The notes under the pieces were generated by a model that worked only from the letters and a program-made list of their open reading frames with translations, did not search any database and was not told the origin of the DNA. The position numbers and the translations under genes were made by a program. Positions 24,892 through 33,323 of a stretch of 64,000 nucleotides of DNA are shown here, piece by piece; position 1 is the stretch's first letter; each line of letters starts with the position of its first letter. Source of the DNA: Dielma fastidiosa (GTDB taxonomy: Bacteria; Bacillota_I; Bacilli_A; Erysipelotrichales; Erysipelotrichaceae); contig NZ_HE578923.1 in the NCBI RefSeq assembly GCF_000313565.1, positions 62,001-126,000 on the forward strand, written 5' to 3'.

Positions 24892-26364
24892 TTATCTGAA
24901 TAATGCTAATATGGCGGTAAGCTGACATTCTTTGATACTCGCTTTTCCTACCTTCTCAGCAACCGCTGCCCATTGCTCTGCTCGTGTTTGCTTTTCTTTT
25001 ACGAATACTCGATATTCTCTTAATATCTTCTCTTTATATCCGATCCCTTTTCTTGCGATCACATAACTCGCTGCCTGATGCACACTCATTCCCTTATCCC
25101 GTACATACTTCAATTTTCCAATCAGTGACGTATAGGCTGGATCGACTTTGATTACTTCTATTCTTTCATAAGCAGCTTTTCGTTCGATGGCTTCTGTAAT
25201 CTGTGAATAAGCAAACTCACTCAGCATTCGATTCAGTCCTTTTGGCTGATAGCGCTGCTTCTGCTTTTTATCACTAAAGTCCAAGGCTTCCATCACTAAT
25301 GGTTTTTGAGTATGTACACATTCATGAATGATCTTACTTGCTGTTTCCGCAATCTCATGCTTTCGCTGATTCCTTGTCTTTCCCTTTAACTTCATCGGCA
25401 GGATCTGCTGTCTGCACAGATTCCCTTGCCGATCAATGTGGGCAACCGCGATATGATCCACATTGATATCGATACCGATACTGCCTTCTTCCTTTTTGGT
25501 TATGATCACTTTAGGTTCCACCTCAATGATCGCTTTAATGATGAAATACTCACCATGGTCATAGAGTTCATAAGCTACGGCTTTACCGGCGGTATTATGC
25601 GGTAATCTGACTGCTCTTTCTAATTTATCTGCATGATGATAAAACTGGATCGGTAAATGAACTTCTTTCTCTGTGCCTCGATAAACTATGATCCCGGATT
25701 CAAGATGATATTTGAAGAGATTGTTGCTGTATTTTCCCTGCCGTCTTCCCGTTATCAGCATGCGTTTTCTTCGCTCGTACCGATAAGCTTCAAGATCATG
25801 ATGCAGCTTCTTCCTTGAACCAAAGCAAGCGGCTCTCACGCTTAAGTTCAAATGATTCAGTTTATCCGTTTCCCGGTTTAATTTAAAGGTCAACAACCCA
25901 ATTCTATGCTTTAGCTGTTTGATATTCGGACTGACGATCTGTACCTCATACAAATAGTCTGCTTCACTAATTTCATGTTCCTTGCTTTTTTGAATCAATT
26001 GTTCTTTCTGTTTCTGCCAGTTCTGTAAAGTTTTGTTTTCCTTACGAATCTTCTCTTTGATTCTTTCAATCCGTTTTGTACATTCTTTCTTCAATCGCTG
26101 ATTAGTTTCAATATTACTTTTAAGCAGGGCTCTGGCTTCATGGATTGCAGATAAAGGAAAGTAATCATTCGTACCATATTTTGCTTTTAACTGTTTTTCT
26201 AAAGAGACAGCTTCTTTGACACCATAAAAACAAGTTAAATAGAGTTTCTTATAAGCGGTATGAAGCATAGAGTTATACAGAATCAAATCTTTTTTAATAC
26301 AATTCGCATCCTCTTCTGATAACTCATTATAATAGAAGCGATTTGAATACGATAAACACTTCAT
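24892..26364 (-). CDS. tnpB: TnpB-related protein of IS200/IS605 type, atypical RuvC motif III
   Basis: A 490-residue protein. The N-terminal 200 residues are basic and helical. RuvC-I is SIGIDINVDHIAVAHID with Asp299; RuvC-II is LVMEALDFSD with Glu359. After VDPAYTS (407-413), canonical TnpB would have a CxxC zinc ribbon and a DRDxNAA motif; here there is no CxxC pair and the corresponding stretch is GMSVHQAASYVIARKG, with no Asp at the catalytic place. This matches the TnpB-related group without zinc finger. It may be an RNA-guided nuclease with a rearranged site, or DNA-binding only. I use the ATG at 26364-26362, preceded by AAGGGGGG; a longer frame from 26397 lacks a site. Confidence 0.85.
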   Translation of the reverse strand: MKCLSYSNRFYYNELSEEDANCIKKDLILYNSMLHTAYKKLYLTCFYGVKEAVSLEKQLKAKYGTNDYFPLSAIHEARALLKSNIETNQRLKKECTKRIERIKEKIRKENKTLQNWQKQKEQLIQKSKEHEISEADYLYEVQIVSPNIKQLKHRIGLLTFKLNRETDKLNHLNLSVRAACFGSRKKLHHDLEAYRYERRKRMLITGRRQGKYSNNLFKYHLESGIIVYRGTEKEVHLPIQFYHHADKLERAVRLPHNTAGKAVAYELYDHGEYFIIKAIIEVEPKVIITKKEEGSIGIDINVDHIAVAHIDRQGNLCRQQILPMKLKGKTRNQRKHEIAETASKIIHECVHTQKPLVMEALDFSDKKQKQRYQPKGLNRMLSEFAYSQITEAIERKAAYERIEVIKVDPAYTSLIGKLKYVRDKGMSVHQAASYVIARKGIGYKEKILREYRVFVKEKQTRAEQWAAVAEKVGKASIKECQLTAILALFR

Positions 26365-26586
26365 GGATGTTCCCCCCTTGAACAAAAAAGCATCCACTGA
26401 GATTCGATTGATACAAAGGAAACTAGGTGATGCTTATATGAAATTTAATGATTAAATAGATTGTTTTTTGTTACTTATAGTATACCATATTCACACAATG
26501 ATTTCATCTGTTTTTATTATTTTTTAGATACCTCTTCATAATGAGATATTGACACTTTGATGCTTGAAAATGAAATTTCCTATAAT

Positions 26587-26610
26587 ATAAAAAAGGCAGC
26601 TTGGACTGCC
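26587..26610 (-). terminator. Intrinsic terminator of the ABC/two-component operon
   Basis: Read on the minus strand: arms 26606-26610 and 26595-26599, 6-nt loop, then TTTTTT. It lies just after the histidine kinase stop. Confidence 0.8.
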
Positions 26611-26617
26611 CATTTGG

Positions 26618-27511
26618 TTATACTGGAAACTGAATACGAATCGTTAACATTTGTTTTTCACAGACAGCGTCAATCGTACCATGCATCTGTTTTACCAGTT
26701 CTTTTGCGATGGATAGACCTAATCCCATTGAATCACCGCCGGTTTGTACTGTATAAAAGCGGTCAAAGAGCTGATTGATCATAACCTCATCCAAGGTTTC
26801 GGTATGATTGGTGAAACTGATCACGCCGTTTTCTGACAGGCTGATTAGTAAATCACCGCTGCTGTATTTTAAAGCATTGCCAAGAATATTTTCAATAACA
26901 CGGCTGAGTGCTTGTTTATCGAGGCAGCGGGTGATTGGCTGCTTGGTGATGGTAATCTTTGGCGTTATTTGACGCTTTTTGAATGCCGCGTAATAGGAAG
27001 CTAAACATTCCTCTAAGAAGCGATTGAGATTTACGGCTTCAAGCTGGGGATGAGTGATTAACAGCGCCGTGCCTGAGGTATAAGCAAACAGCTCTTCAAT
27101 CAGCTGCTTTAGAACATCACAGCGGCCTTTGATGATTGCCAGCATCCGTTTATCTTCCTCACTCATTTCAGCTAGTTCAAGCAGATCGAGATAGCCGCAC
27201 ATGGCAGTTAAGGGTGTACGCAGATCATGAGAAATGTTTGTCACTGCCGCCTTAAGCTGCAGATCTCCCTGCTCATAATGATGTCTCAGCCTGCGAAGCT
27301 GTTTCAGCTCTGTGTTAATATCGGCTGCCAGCTGACGCATATGCGCATCATGGGTGGAAATCGTAATCAAGGTATTGGTATCCTGATTCAGCCGTTCATG
27401 AAAAGCCTGCTTGATTTCATCCGCTCCTTTTCGCATTAAAGTCAGGCGGATCAGCAGGTATATGATTATCAGAATGAGGATGCCAAACAGGCTTACGGTT
27501 ACGATTTCCAT
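26618..27511 (-). CDS. Sensor histidine kinase of an ABC-linked two-component system
   Basis: Membrane kinase of 297 residues. One TM segment lies at residues 4-26, with no large outside domain; the HisKA motif is ISHDLRTPLTAM near residue 95 and the HATPase has NILGNALKYS and GLGLSIAKELV. Such small, intramembrane-sensing kinases usually detect antimicrobial peptides or sense through a partner ABC transporter. It is the last gene of a minus-strand operon: response regulator, ATPase, permease, kinase. Only 3 bases separate it from the permease. Confidence 0.92.
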   Translation of the reverse strand: MEIVTVSLFGILILIIIYLLIRLTLMRKGADEIKQAFHERLNQDTNTLITISTHDAHMRQLAADINTELKQLRRLRHHYEQGDLQLKAAVTNISHDLRTPLTAMCGYLDLLELAEMSEEDKRMLAIIKGRCDVLKQLIEELFAYTSGTALLITHPQLEAVNLNRFLEECLASYYAAFKKRQITPKITITKQPITRCLDKQALSRVIENILGNALKYSSGDLLISLSENGVISFTNHTETLDEVMINQLFDRFYTVQTGGDSMGLGLSIAKELVKQMHGTIDAVCEKQMLTIRIQFPV

Positions 27512-27514
27512 AGT

Positions 27515-28348
27515 TTAATTAATGTCTTTCTTTTTAAGCAGGCCGATACCTGCCAGCGTGGTTGTAATCAGGATCGTCAGCGAGTATAGCGGCAGCCGCC
27601 ATGGATGAGCGACGCCCAGATTTGCCAGCTGAACTGCCTGACATGGGGGTACAAAATCATAAATAAATTCATAGACGGTTCGCTTTGCGCCTGTCAGATA
27701 GCGTGGATTAGGCACTGTCTTGCTTACACCTGGTTCATCGCCATTGTTAGTGAGCTCATAAGTTGCATAGGTTTCAGGCTGATTCAGCTGACTGTGTACA
27801 TAGGTGGCGCCAATCAATAACACAAAGGCTCCCAATACACAGATAATCGCGCTCAGCGCTTTATTTTGACAAAGCATGGCAACCATCACGCAGCAGGCAC
27901 TGCTGGCCGCGGCACACAGGATTGAACAGAAAATCAAAATCAGGATGATTTTAAGATCAACGGTAAAGAAACCAAGCAAAGGGACGCCTGCCAGGCAGTA
28001 ACAAATAATAAAGCCAAGACACATTATCAGGCCGCAAAATAAGCAGACAATCAGATTAGACAGATAAATCGCTGATCGGCTGTGTCCGATAATCAGTTTA
28101 TTGCGGATCGTTCCATCACTATATTCAGTGCCGGTAAACAGCGAGCAGAATACAGCAAGCAGAATATTGACAAACAGCGGATAGGCAAAAAAGGTACTTT
28201 CCAATACAGCAGATGTGCCATAGACCTGCATATTTCTAAACTGCATAAACGGTATGAGCAGTCCCAGCAGACACATGAATGTCAGACAAATCTGGAAACA
28301 GCGGTTTTTAATCATGCGGTGTAAATCAGCATTTAGTAATTTATTCAT
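27515..28348 (-). CDS. ABC transporter permease, ABC-2/lantibiotic-protection type
   Basis: A 277-residue permease with about six TM segments and one larger loop near residues 170-220 after the fourth segment, the layout of ABC-2 permeases such as those in bacitracin or lantibiotic protection transporters. It overlaps the ATPase gene by 8 bases. A single permease of this length would form a homodimer. Likely role is removing an antimicrobial peptide or other lipid-active compound from the membrane; the substrate is unknown. Confidence 0.87.
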   Translation of the reverse strand: MNKLLNADLHRMIKNRCFQICLTFMCLLGLLIPFMQFRNMQVYGTSAVLESTFFAYPLFVNILLAVFCSLFTGTEYSDGTIRNKLIIGHSRSAIYLSNLIVCLFCGLIMCLGFIICYCLAGVPLLGFFTVDLKIILILIFCSILCAAASSACCVMVAMLCQNKALSAIICVLGAFVLLIGATYVHSQLNQPETYATYELTNNGDEPGVSKTVPNPRYLTGAKRTVYEFIYDFVPPCQAVQLANLGVAHPWRLPLYSLTILITTTLAGIGLLKKKDIN

Positions 28349-29252
28349 GCGATCCTCCTACAAGATTAATGAAATAGCTTTCTAAGCTTTCATCCTGTTC
28401 CTGAATGGATTGTACCTCACAATGCTGATCCGCAAGTTCCTGAATCAGATGGGTAATTGATGGCTTGCCATAGATTTCCGCCGTATTTCCGTTAATCAGC
28501 TTATAATTCAGCTTCATACTGTCTAACACCCTAATTAATGCCTGAATATTATCAACCTCAAGCCGCAGGCATTGCCGTGACATCATTTCAAGCTGTTCAG
28601 CACTGATTTCCTTAACGATGCGGCCATTGTCAATAAAACCAAAATGGGTTGCTAATTTAGATAATTCATCAAGGATATGCGAAGAAATCAAAAGGGTGAT
28701 CTGGCGGTTTTGATTCAGCTTTAAGATCAGTTCTCTGATTTGAATGATGCCTTGCGGATCAAGCCCATTAGTTGGCTCATCAAGCACTAAAAAATCAGGA
28801 TCATTGACTAATGCGATGCCGATGCCTAAACGCTGACGCATGCCCAATGAGAAATGCTTTGCTTTTTTATTTCCCGTCTGTTCCAGACCGATTAATTTTA
28901 ATAGTTCATCAATACCATCAAAAGAAGGAAGACCGAGAATGCGGGCCTGCTGTTTCAAGTTTTCCTCAGCACTCATTTCCATATAAATAGAGGGTGTTTC
29001 AATAACCGCTCCCATACGTGCCCGCTGCTTGCTGATGGCTTTATCGTCATTAGCGGTGCCATAAATCGTGTAAGTGCCGCTGTCTGGCTCCTGTAAACCG
29101 CAGATTAAACGAATCAGCGTTGTTTTACCAGCTCCGTTTCTGCCGACAAAGCCATAAATGGCACCCTTAGGAATATGCATTGAGACATTATCCAGAGCTT
29201 TAAATTTTCCATAATGCTTGGACAATGACTCTGTCGTTAAAATAGTGTCCAT
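28341..29252 (-). CDS. ABC transporter ATP-binding protein, BcrA-like
   Basis: A 303-residue ATPase with Walker A GRNGAGKTT near residue 37, signature LGMRQRLGIG near 134 and Walker B VLDEPTNGLD near 155, followed by a C-terminal extension of about 80 residues as in BcrA-type ATPases. It partners with the overlapping permease. The start is the ATG at 29252, 8 bases after AAGGAG; a GTG three codons earlier lies inside the spacer. Control is likely by the response regulator encoded immediately upstream. Confidence 0.93.
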   Translation of the reverse strand: MDTILTTESLSKHYGKFKALDNVSMHIPKGAIYGFVGRNGAGKTTLIRLICGLQEPDSGTYTIYGTANDDKAISKQRARMGAVIETPSIYMEMSAEENLKQQARILGLPSFDGIDELLKLIGLEQTGNKKAKHFSLGMRQRLGIGIALVNDPDFLVLDEPTNGLDPQGIIQIRELILKLNQNRQITLLISSHILDELSKLATHFGFIDNGRIVKEISAEQLEMMSRQCLRLEVDNIQALIRVLDSMKLNYKLINGNTAEIYGKPSITHLIQELADQHCEVQSIQEQDESLESYFINLVGGSHE

Positions 29253-29341
29253 ATAATTCACTCCTTTTCTTTACACGGTACAGTTTATCAAAGAGAAGTT
29301 AAGCAGGCGGTAAAGAAAAGGGTTAAGATTTAGTAAAGAAT

Positions 29342-30001
29342 CTAATCTTCTTTCATTTTAAAACCAATTCCCCAAACTGCTTCAATGTATTCCTCATTGC
29401 TGAACTCACGCAGCTTTCTTCTAAGATTGCTGATATGTACCTTTAAGGAGCTTTCCATGCAGTCATTCTCTTCGCCAATCCGATCTAAAATTGTTGATTT
29501 GGAATTGACCTGAGATGGGTGGGTCATCAAAAGCTTTAAGATTGCATATTCGGTTTTGGTTAAGCGCACCGGCTGATTTTTTATATGCACCTGATAGGTA
29601 TGCGGATCAAGCGTCAAATCTTTAAAAACCAAGGCCGCGTTATGGCCAGGCGGTTCATTTCTTAGCTGTACTGCAACGCGGGCCAACAGCTCGCGGGTAT
29701 CAAAGGGTTTTGTCATGTAATCAGCAGCCCCCAGATATAATAATTCTACCTTATCATTAATATCCGCTTTGGCGCTTAATACAATTACGGGAATGGCTTT
29801 GATCTTAGCCAGGACAGCCTCCCCTGACATACCCGGCAGCATCAGATCAAGCAGAATCAGATCAGGTGTCATAGTATCTAAAAATAATAGGGCTTCGGTT
29901 CCTGAGTAACAGCGGTAAATCTGATAATTATTGCGGCTAAGCAGCTCCTGAAGCAGATCGCCAATATAGACATCATCATCAATAATCAGGATTTTTTTCA
30001 T
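29342..30001 (-). CDS. OmpR/PhoB family response regulator
   Basis: A 219-residue regulator. The receiver has DDD at residues 8-10, the phospho-Asp in LLDLMLPG near residue 52 and Lys in YMTKPF near 97; the C-terminal winged helix covers about residues 125-217 with a SSLKVHISNLRRKL recognition helix. It is first in the operon and probably activates the ABC genes when its kinase senses the inducer. A gap of 89 bases separates it from the ATPase gene. Confidence 0.93.
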   Translation of the reverse strand: MKKILIIDDDVYIGDLLQELLSRNNYQIYRCYSGTEALLFLDTMTPDLILLDLMLPGMSGEAVLAKIKAIPVIVLSAKADINDKVELLYLGAADYMTKPFDTRELLARVAVQLRNEPPGHNAALVFKDLTLDPHTYQVHIKNQPVRLTKTEYAILKLLMTHPSQVNSKSTILDRIGEENDCMESSLKVHISNLRRKLREFSNEEYIEAVWGIGFKMKED

Positions 30002-30028
30002 TTTTCAGCCCCGCTTTCTATACTCTTT

Positions 30029-30057
30029 ATTGTAGTGAATTACCGATATAAAATCAA
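30029..30057 (-). promoter_or_regulatory. Promoter of the ABC/two-component operon
   Basis: On the minus strand: TTGATT (30052-30057), 17-bp spacer, TACAAT (30029-30034), about 28 bases before the response regulator start. Confidence 0.7.
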
Positions 30058-30117
30058 CCAAGTGAACGCTGATTGCGATATTATGATACAATAGAGCTAA
30101 CAATTACGAGGGGCCCT

Positions 30118-30942
30118 ATGATAAAAAAATATATTGATACTGGCCGCGGCCGTGTCTATTACTGGCTGAATCAGCCGGCGGTTTATAAAACAACATTGAT
30201 GCTGACACATGGCTTAACAGCTGATCATTCATTATTTGATCTGCAGCTTGACGCATTGAATGATATACGCATTATCACATGGGATATGCCGCTGCATGGC
30301 GAATCACGGCCTTATAATGATTTTTCATTTATTCATGCTGCCCAGGATATGAAACAAATTCTTGATCAGGAAGGGATTGATTCACTAGTTATGGCTGGTC
30401 AGTCAGCGGGCGGTTATGCGGTTCAGGTGTTTGCACACTTATACCCTCATCTTCTTAAGGGCTTTATCGCTATCGATTCTACGCCGCTTGGCAGTCATTA
30501 TTATAAGCGTTCAGAAACTTTTTGGACTGATCATTATGATGCTTTTGCGGCATTGCTGCCTTATCGCTGCTATTGCCGGCTGAGCGCAAATAACGCGGCC
30601 TTGCATGAAACAGCCAGAGAAGCTTTCTATGAATCATTGCTGCGCTTGGGAAAGGCGGATATGCTGAAGGCAGTACGCAGTATCTACCGTGATTTTAAAA
30701 AATATGATGAGGTAAAATTTCAATGTCCGGTTCTGCTTTGTCTTGGTGATCATGATCAGGTTGGCTATGTGCCAAAATATAATCAGATGTGGAGTCAGGC
30801 AACAGGTTATCAACTTTGCATTATCCCAGATGCCGGCCATAATTCAAATTATGATAATGCGCCTTATTTTAATGAAGTAATAATAAAATTTATCAATCAG
30901 CTGACGGCTGGACAGGAAAAGGGAGAAGCTTATGGAAATTAA
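30118..30942 (+). CDS. Alpha/beta hydrolase
   Basis: Soluble hydrolase of 274 residues. The oxyanion region is LTHGLTADH near residue 26, the nucleophile elbow is GQSAGGYAVQVF near residue 95, an Asp lies in LGDHDQVG, and the catalytic His is in DAGHNSNYD near residue 239. The substrate is unknown. It overlaps a second, different alpha/beta hydrolase gene by 11 bases, so the pair is coupled. Start ATG 30118 follows ACGAGGGG; a frame extension to 30073 has no ribosome site. Confidence 0.82.
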   Translation: MIKKYIDTGRGRVYYWLNQPAVYKTTLMLTHGLTADHSLFDLQLDALNDIRIITWDMPLHGESRPYNDFSFIHAAQDMKQILDQEGIDSLVMAGQSAGGYAVQVFAHLYPHLLKGFIAIDSTPLGSHYYKRSETFWTDHYDAFAALLPYRCYCRLSANNAALHETAREAFYESLLRLGKADMLKAVRSIYRDFKKYDEVKFQCPVLLCLGDHDQVGYVPKYNQMWSQATGYQLCIIPDAGHNSNYDNAPYFNEVIIKFINQLTAGQEKGEAYGN

Positions 30943-31843
30943 TGTGAATGAAATGATTGAAATTAACGGTGTTAAACAATTTATCGCAGTACGTGCAAAG
31001 CATGCGGGCAATCCGCTGCTGCTGTATGTTCACGGCGGCCCGGGTGATGCGGCCTTGCCTTTAGTGCTGAAATACAATGGTGTGCTTGCTGAACATTATA
31101 CACTGGTTGTCTGGGAACAGCGGGGTGCTGGTAAGTCTTATTATCCGTTTACTGAAGCAGTAACGATTGACACCTTTGTGGAAGATCTTCAACTCCTGAT
31201 TGAATATCTGCTAAACCGTTATCAGCAAAAGAAGCTGACCCTTGTAGGCCATTCATGGGGCAGTGTACTGGGGATGAAGATCGCTCTTATGGTTCCGCAT
31301 CTTCTGCAATGTTATGTCGGCTGCGGTCAGGTAATTGATATGGCCGAAGGTTCAAAGCGGGCATGGGAATATGCGATGCAGGTTGCAGACCCTAAAACGA
31401 GAAAGCAATTGACGGCGGTTGATCCATCATATCAGGGAACAAATTGGTTTAATGATTTAATGCTGGTTACTAAAACGGTGGTAAAGTATAAAGGGTCCTA
31501 TTATGGTCATCAAAGCTATAATCCGATGATCAAGGATTTCATCTTTTCAAGTTCTTATCGTTTAAAGGATCTGATCAATCGGCAAAAGGGTTCCCTGCAA
31601 AGCATTCAAGCCTTATGGCCTGAATTAATGTCAGTAAGCTTTAAGGATATCCATGAACTGCAAGTAAAAATTGTATTGATTGAAGGAAAACATGATCATC
31701 ATGTTGACAGTGGGCTGGCCGTTGATTTTTATAATCAGCTGACAAGTTTGAAGCAGCTTTATCTCTTTGAGAAAAGCTGTCACTTTCCGCAATGGAGTGA
31801 TGCGGAGCAGTTTAATCAGATTATGATCTCATTGTTGTCTTAA
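30932..31843 (+). CDS. Alpha/beta hydrolase, proline iminopeptidase-like
   Basis: A 303-residue hydrolase. Family signs are the oxyanion motif YVHGGPGDAA near residue 34, WEQRGAGKS near 60, the nucleophile elbow VGHSWGSVLG near 105 and the late catalytic His in KSCHFPQW near 288. The HGGPG and QRGAGKS motifs are typical of prolyl iminopeptidase and its relatives, so it may release N-terminal proline from peptides, but many such proteins act on other esters. It overlaps the preceding hydrolase by 11 bases. Confidence 0.82.
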   Translation: MEINVNEMIEINGVKQFIAVRAKHAGNPLLLYVHGGPGDAALPLVLKYNGVLAEHYTLVVWEQRGAGKSYYPFTEAVTIDTFVEDLQLLIEYLLNRYQQKKLTLVGHSWGSVLGMKIALMVPHLLQCYVGCGQVIDMAEGSKRAWEYAMQVADPKTRKQLTAVDPSYQGTNWFNDLMLVTKTVVKYKGSYYGHQSYNPMIKDFIFSSSYRLKDLINRQKGSLQSIQALWPELMSVSFKDIHELQVKIVLIEGKHDHHVDSGLAVDFYNQLTSLKQLYLFEKSCHFPQWSDAEQFNQIMISLLS

Positions 31844-31907
31844 ATGCGGATTGTTGTTTTTCTGATTTAGGTGTGCCATAATAAATACAGCGAAAGTGAG
31901 GAATAAT

Positions 31908-32159
31908 ATGCTTGAATTTAAATTTGATACTCAGCTTTTAATCGAAGGAAAAAATCTTTCAGAAGATGCAATTAATGATTATATAACGGAACACTTTAAA
32001 GGTGATTGTCTGCTGGCGGTAGGTGATGATGAATTAATCAAAATCCATTTTCATACCAATGAGCCATGGCAGGTGCTTGAATACGCGGCGTCTTTAGGTG
32101 AGATTTATGATGTCGTAATAGAAAATATGGAACGGCAGGCAAACGGTCAGCAAGGTTAA
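31908..32159 (+). CDS. Stand-alone FakA/YloV C-terminal-like domain
   Basis: An 83-residue protein that reads like the final domain of FakA/YloV, the fatty acid kinase catalytic subunit: FKFDTQLLIEGKNL, then LLAVGDDELIKIHFHTN and IENMERQ. In full proteins this part follows a DhaL ATP-binding domain; here it stands alone with its own AGTGAGGA ribosome site and terminator. With no kinase domain it cannot phosphorylate, so a binding or regulatory role, perhaps with FakB-like proteins or another kinase, is possible. Start ATG 31908 is clear. Confidence 0.72.
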   Translation: MLEFKFDTQLLIEGKNLSEDAINDYITEHFKGDCLLAVGDDELIKIHFHTNEPWQVLEYAASLGEIYDVVIENMERQANGQQG

Positions 32160-32162
32160 GTA

Positions 32163-32196
32163 AAGTCCTTTATGATTTATCATAGAGGATTTTTTA
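32163..32196 (+). terminator. Intrinsic terminator with 13-bp stem
   Basis: A long stem (two G-U pairs) around the loop TTTA followed by TTTTTTATTAT, right after the FakA-C-like gene. Confidence 0.88.
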
Positions 32197-32294
32197 TTAT
32201 ATAGGAAATTAAATGATTGTTCATCCTTTAAATGATGAATAAATATGATAAAATCAATAGTGATACATATTGATTACTAATAGGGAGCGATACG

Positions 32295-33020
32295 ATGAAA
32301 AAACCAGTTATGATAGCATTTGATTATGGGCAGACAATTATTGATGAGCATCCGGTAGATTTTGTCAGGGGGACTGCCGAGGTTATGAAATATGCGGCGG
32401 TTAATAAGTTCAATAAAACACCGGAAGAAATTCAAAGCATATCGGCACAATTAAAAAAAGAACTCGGTAATTTTAAACCGGGTCATGACTTCGGTGATTA
32501 TGGTGAGATCAGTAATTTAGCTTTTCAGGCATTTTTGTATGAATCACAGGGTATTGAATTGTCAATTTCATATGAAGAAGCTGAATTAATTTTCTGGGAC
32601 AGCGCTGCCTGGGGGAAAGCGGCACCGGGGATTGAGGAATTGCTGGCATATCTTCATGATAATGACATCAGAACCGCGGTTTTAAGTAATAACGCGTATG
32701 GACAGAAGGCACTGAGCAGCCGTATCAACCGCATTCTGCCAAATCATCATTTTGAATTTATCTTATCGACAAAGGACTATTTATTCCGTAAACCCAATCG
32801 GCATATCTATGAGCTGCTGCTGATGAAGGCTGATTTACAGGCGGCTGATGTATGGTATGCGGGTGACAGCTTAATCAACGATGTCGATGGCAGCCGTAAT
32901 GCCGGGCTAATGCCGATTTGGTATACCGGTGCCAGTGAAAAATGGGAGCAAACGGATAGGGAATGCCTGCATATTAAGCATTGGCATGACTTGATCGATT
33001 ATTTAAAAGAACTGCAGTAG
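32295..33020 (+). CDS. HAD family hydrolase, atypical motif I
   Basis: A 241-residue HAD-fold enzyme. Motif I is FDYGQTI near residue 9, where the second Asp of the usual DxD is Gly; motif II is the VLSNNAY segment near 131; motif III/IV are Lys in FRKPNRHIYE and AGDSLINDVDG near 195. The missing general acid occurs in dehalogenase- and phosphonatase-like members, so the reaction may not be plain phosphatase. The cap is an inserted helical region after motif I. The gene is alone; its terminator starts within its last codons. Confidence 0.82.
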   Translation: MKKPVMIAFDYGQTIIDEHPVDFVRGTAEVMKYAAVNKFNKTPEEIQSISAQLKKELGNFKPGHDFGDYGEISNLAFQAFLYESQGIELSISYEEAELIFWDSAAWGKAAPGIEELLAYLHDNDIRTAVLSNNAYGQKALSSRINRILPNHHFEFILSTKDYLFRKPNRHIYELLLMKADLQAADVWYAGDSLINDVDGSRNAGLMPIWYTGASEKWEQTDRECLHIKHWHDLIDYLKELQ

Positions 33021-33034
33021 CAGTTTTTTTTTTG
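33010..33034 (+). terminator. Intrinsic terminator overlapping the HAD gene stop
   Basis: Arms 33010-33015 and 33020-33025 with loop AGTA and ten T residues. Confidence 0.85.
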
Positions 33035-33096
33035 TATAGTACACTTGACATTTTGTGTAAAGTAAACTATACTAATAATGTAAAGTTAACTATACT
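33034..33096 (+). promoter_or_regulatory. Promoter and repeated operator of the XRE gene
   Basis: TTGACA (33045-33050), 17-bp spacer and TATACT (33068-33073). A 17-bp repeat, differing at one base, sits at 33057-33073 over the -10 and again at 33080-33096; the inverted core GTATAGT lies at 33034-33040. Copies are spaced 23 bp start to start. This fits a small XRE repressor binding its own promoter. Confidence 0.7.
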
Positions 33097-33113
33097 TGAA
33101 AGGGTGTGATTGC

Positions 33114-33323
33114 TTGCAGACACGAATACAGGAATTGCGTAAAGCAAAGAAAGTAACACAGAGTGAGTTGGCTGATGCGGTTAATGTGACCCGTCAGACA
33201 ATTATATCGCTGGAAAATGGCAAATATAAAGCATCGCTGATCCTTGCACATAAACTAGCTCAATTTTTTGGTGTAACGATCGAGGAAATCTTTATCTTTG
33301 ATTTAAAGGAGGAAAATCTATGA
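33114..33323 (+). CDS. XRE family transcriptional regulator, YozG-like
   Basis: A 69-residue DNA-binding protein made of one Cro/CI helix-turn-helix: RIQELRKAKKVTQSELADAV then VTRQTIISLENGKYKASLIL, ending with a short acidic tail. The likely start is TTG 33114, 8 bases after AAAGGGTGTG; another TTG at 33096 would overlap that site. Such regulators usually pair with a small integral membrane protein, as here, through an ATGA overlap. It probably represses its own operon at the repeated operator upstream. Confidence 0.87.
   Translation: MQTRIQELRKAKKVTQSELADAVNVTRQTIISLENGKYKASLILAHKLAQFFGVTIEEIFIFDLKEENL

Larger units (their letters stand above)
24600..26450 (-). mobile_element. Putative IS605/IS1341-like element with tnpB only
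   Basis: The element contains one TnpB-like gene and no tnpA. Exact ends are not visible, as expected for a family without terminal inverted repeats, so the limits are approximate. Noncoding sequence at the 3' side (24600-24891) is rich in stem-loops. It lies cleanly between the terminator of one operon and the terminator of the next, interrupting no gene. Confidence 0.5.

Noticed and set aside
33057-33096. Short direct repeats considered as a CRISPR fragment
   Set aside because: Only two copies are present, spaced 23 bp apart over a promoter, with no cas genes; an operator explains them better.
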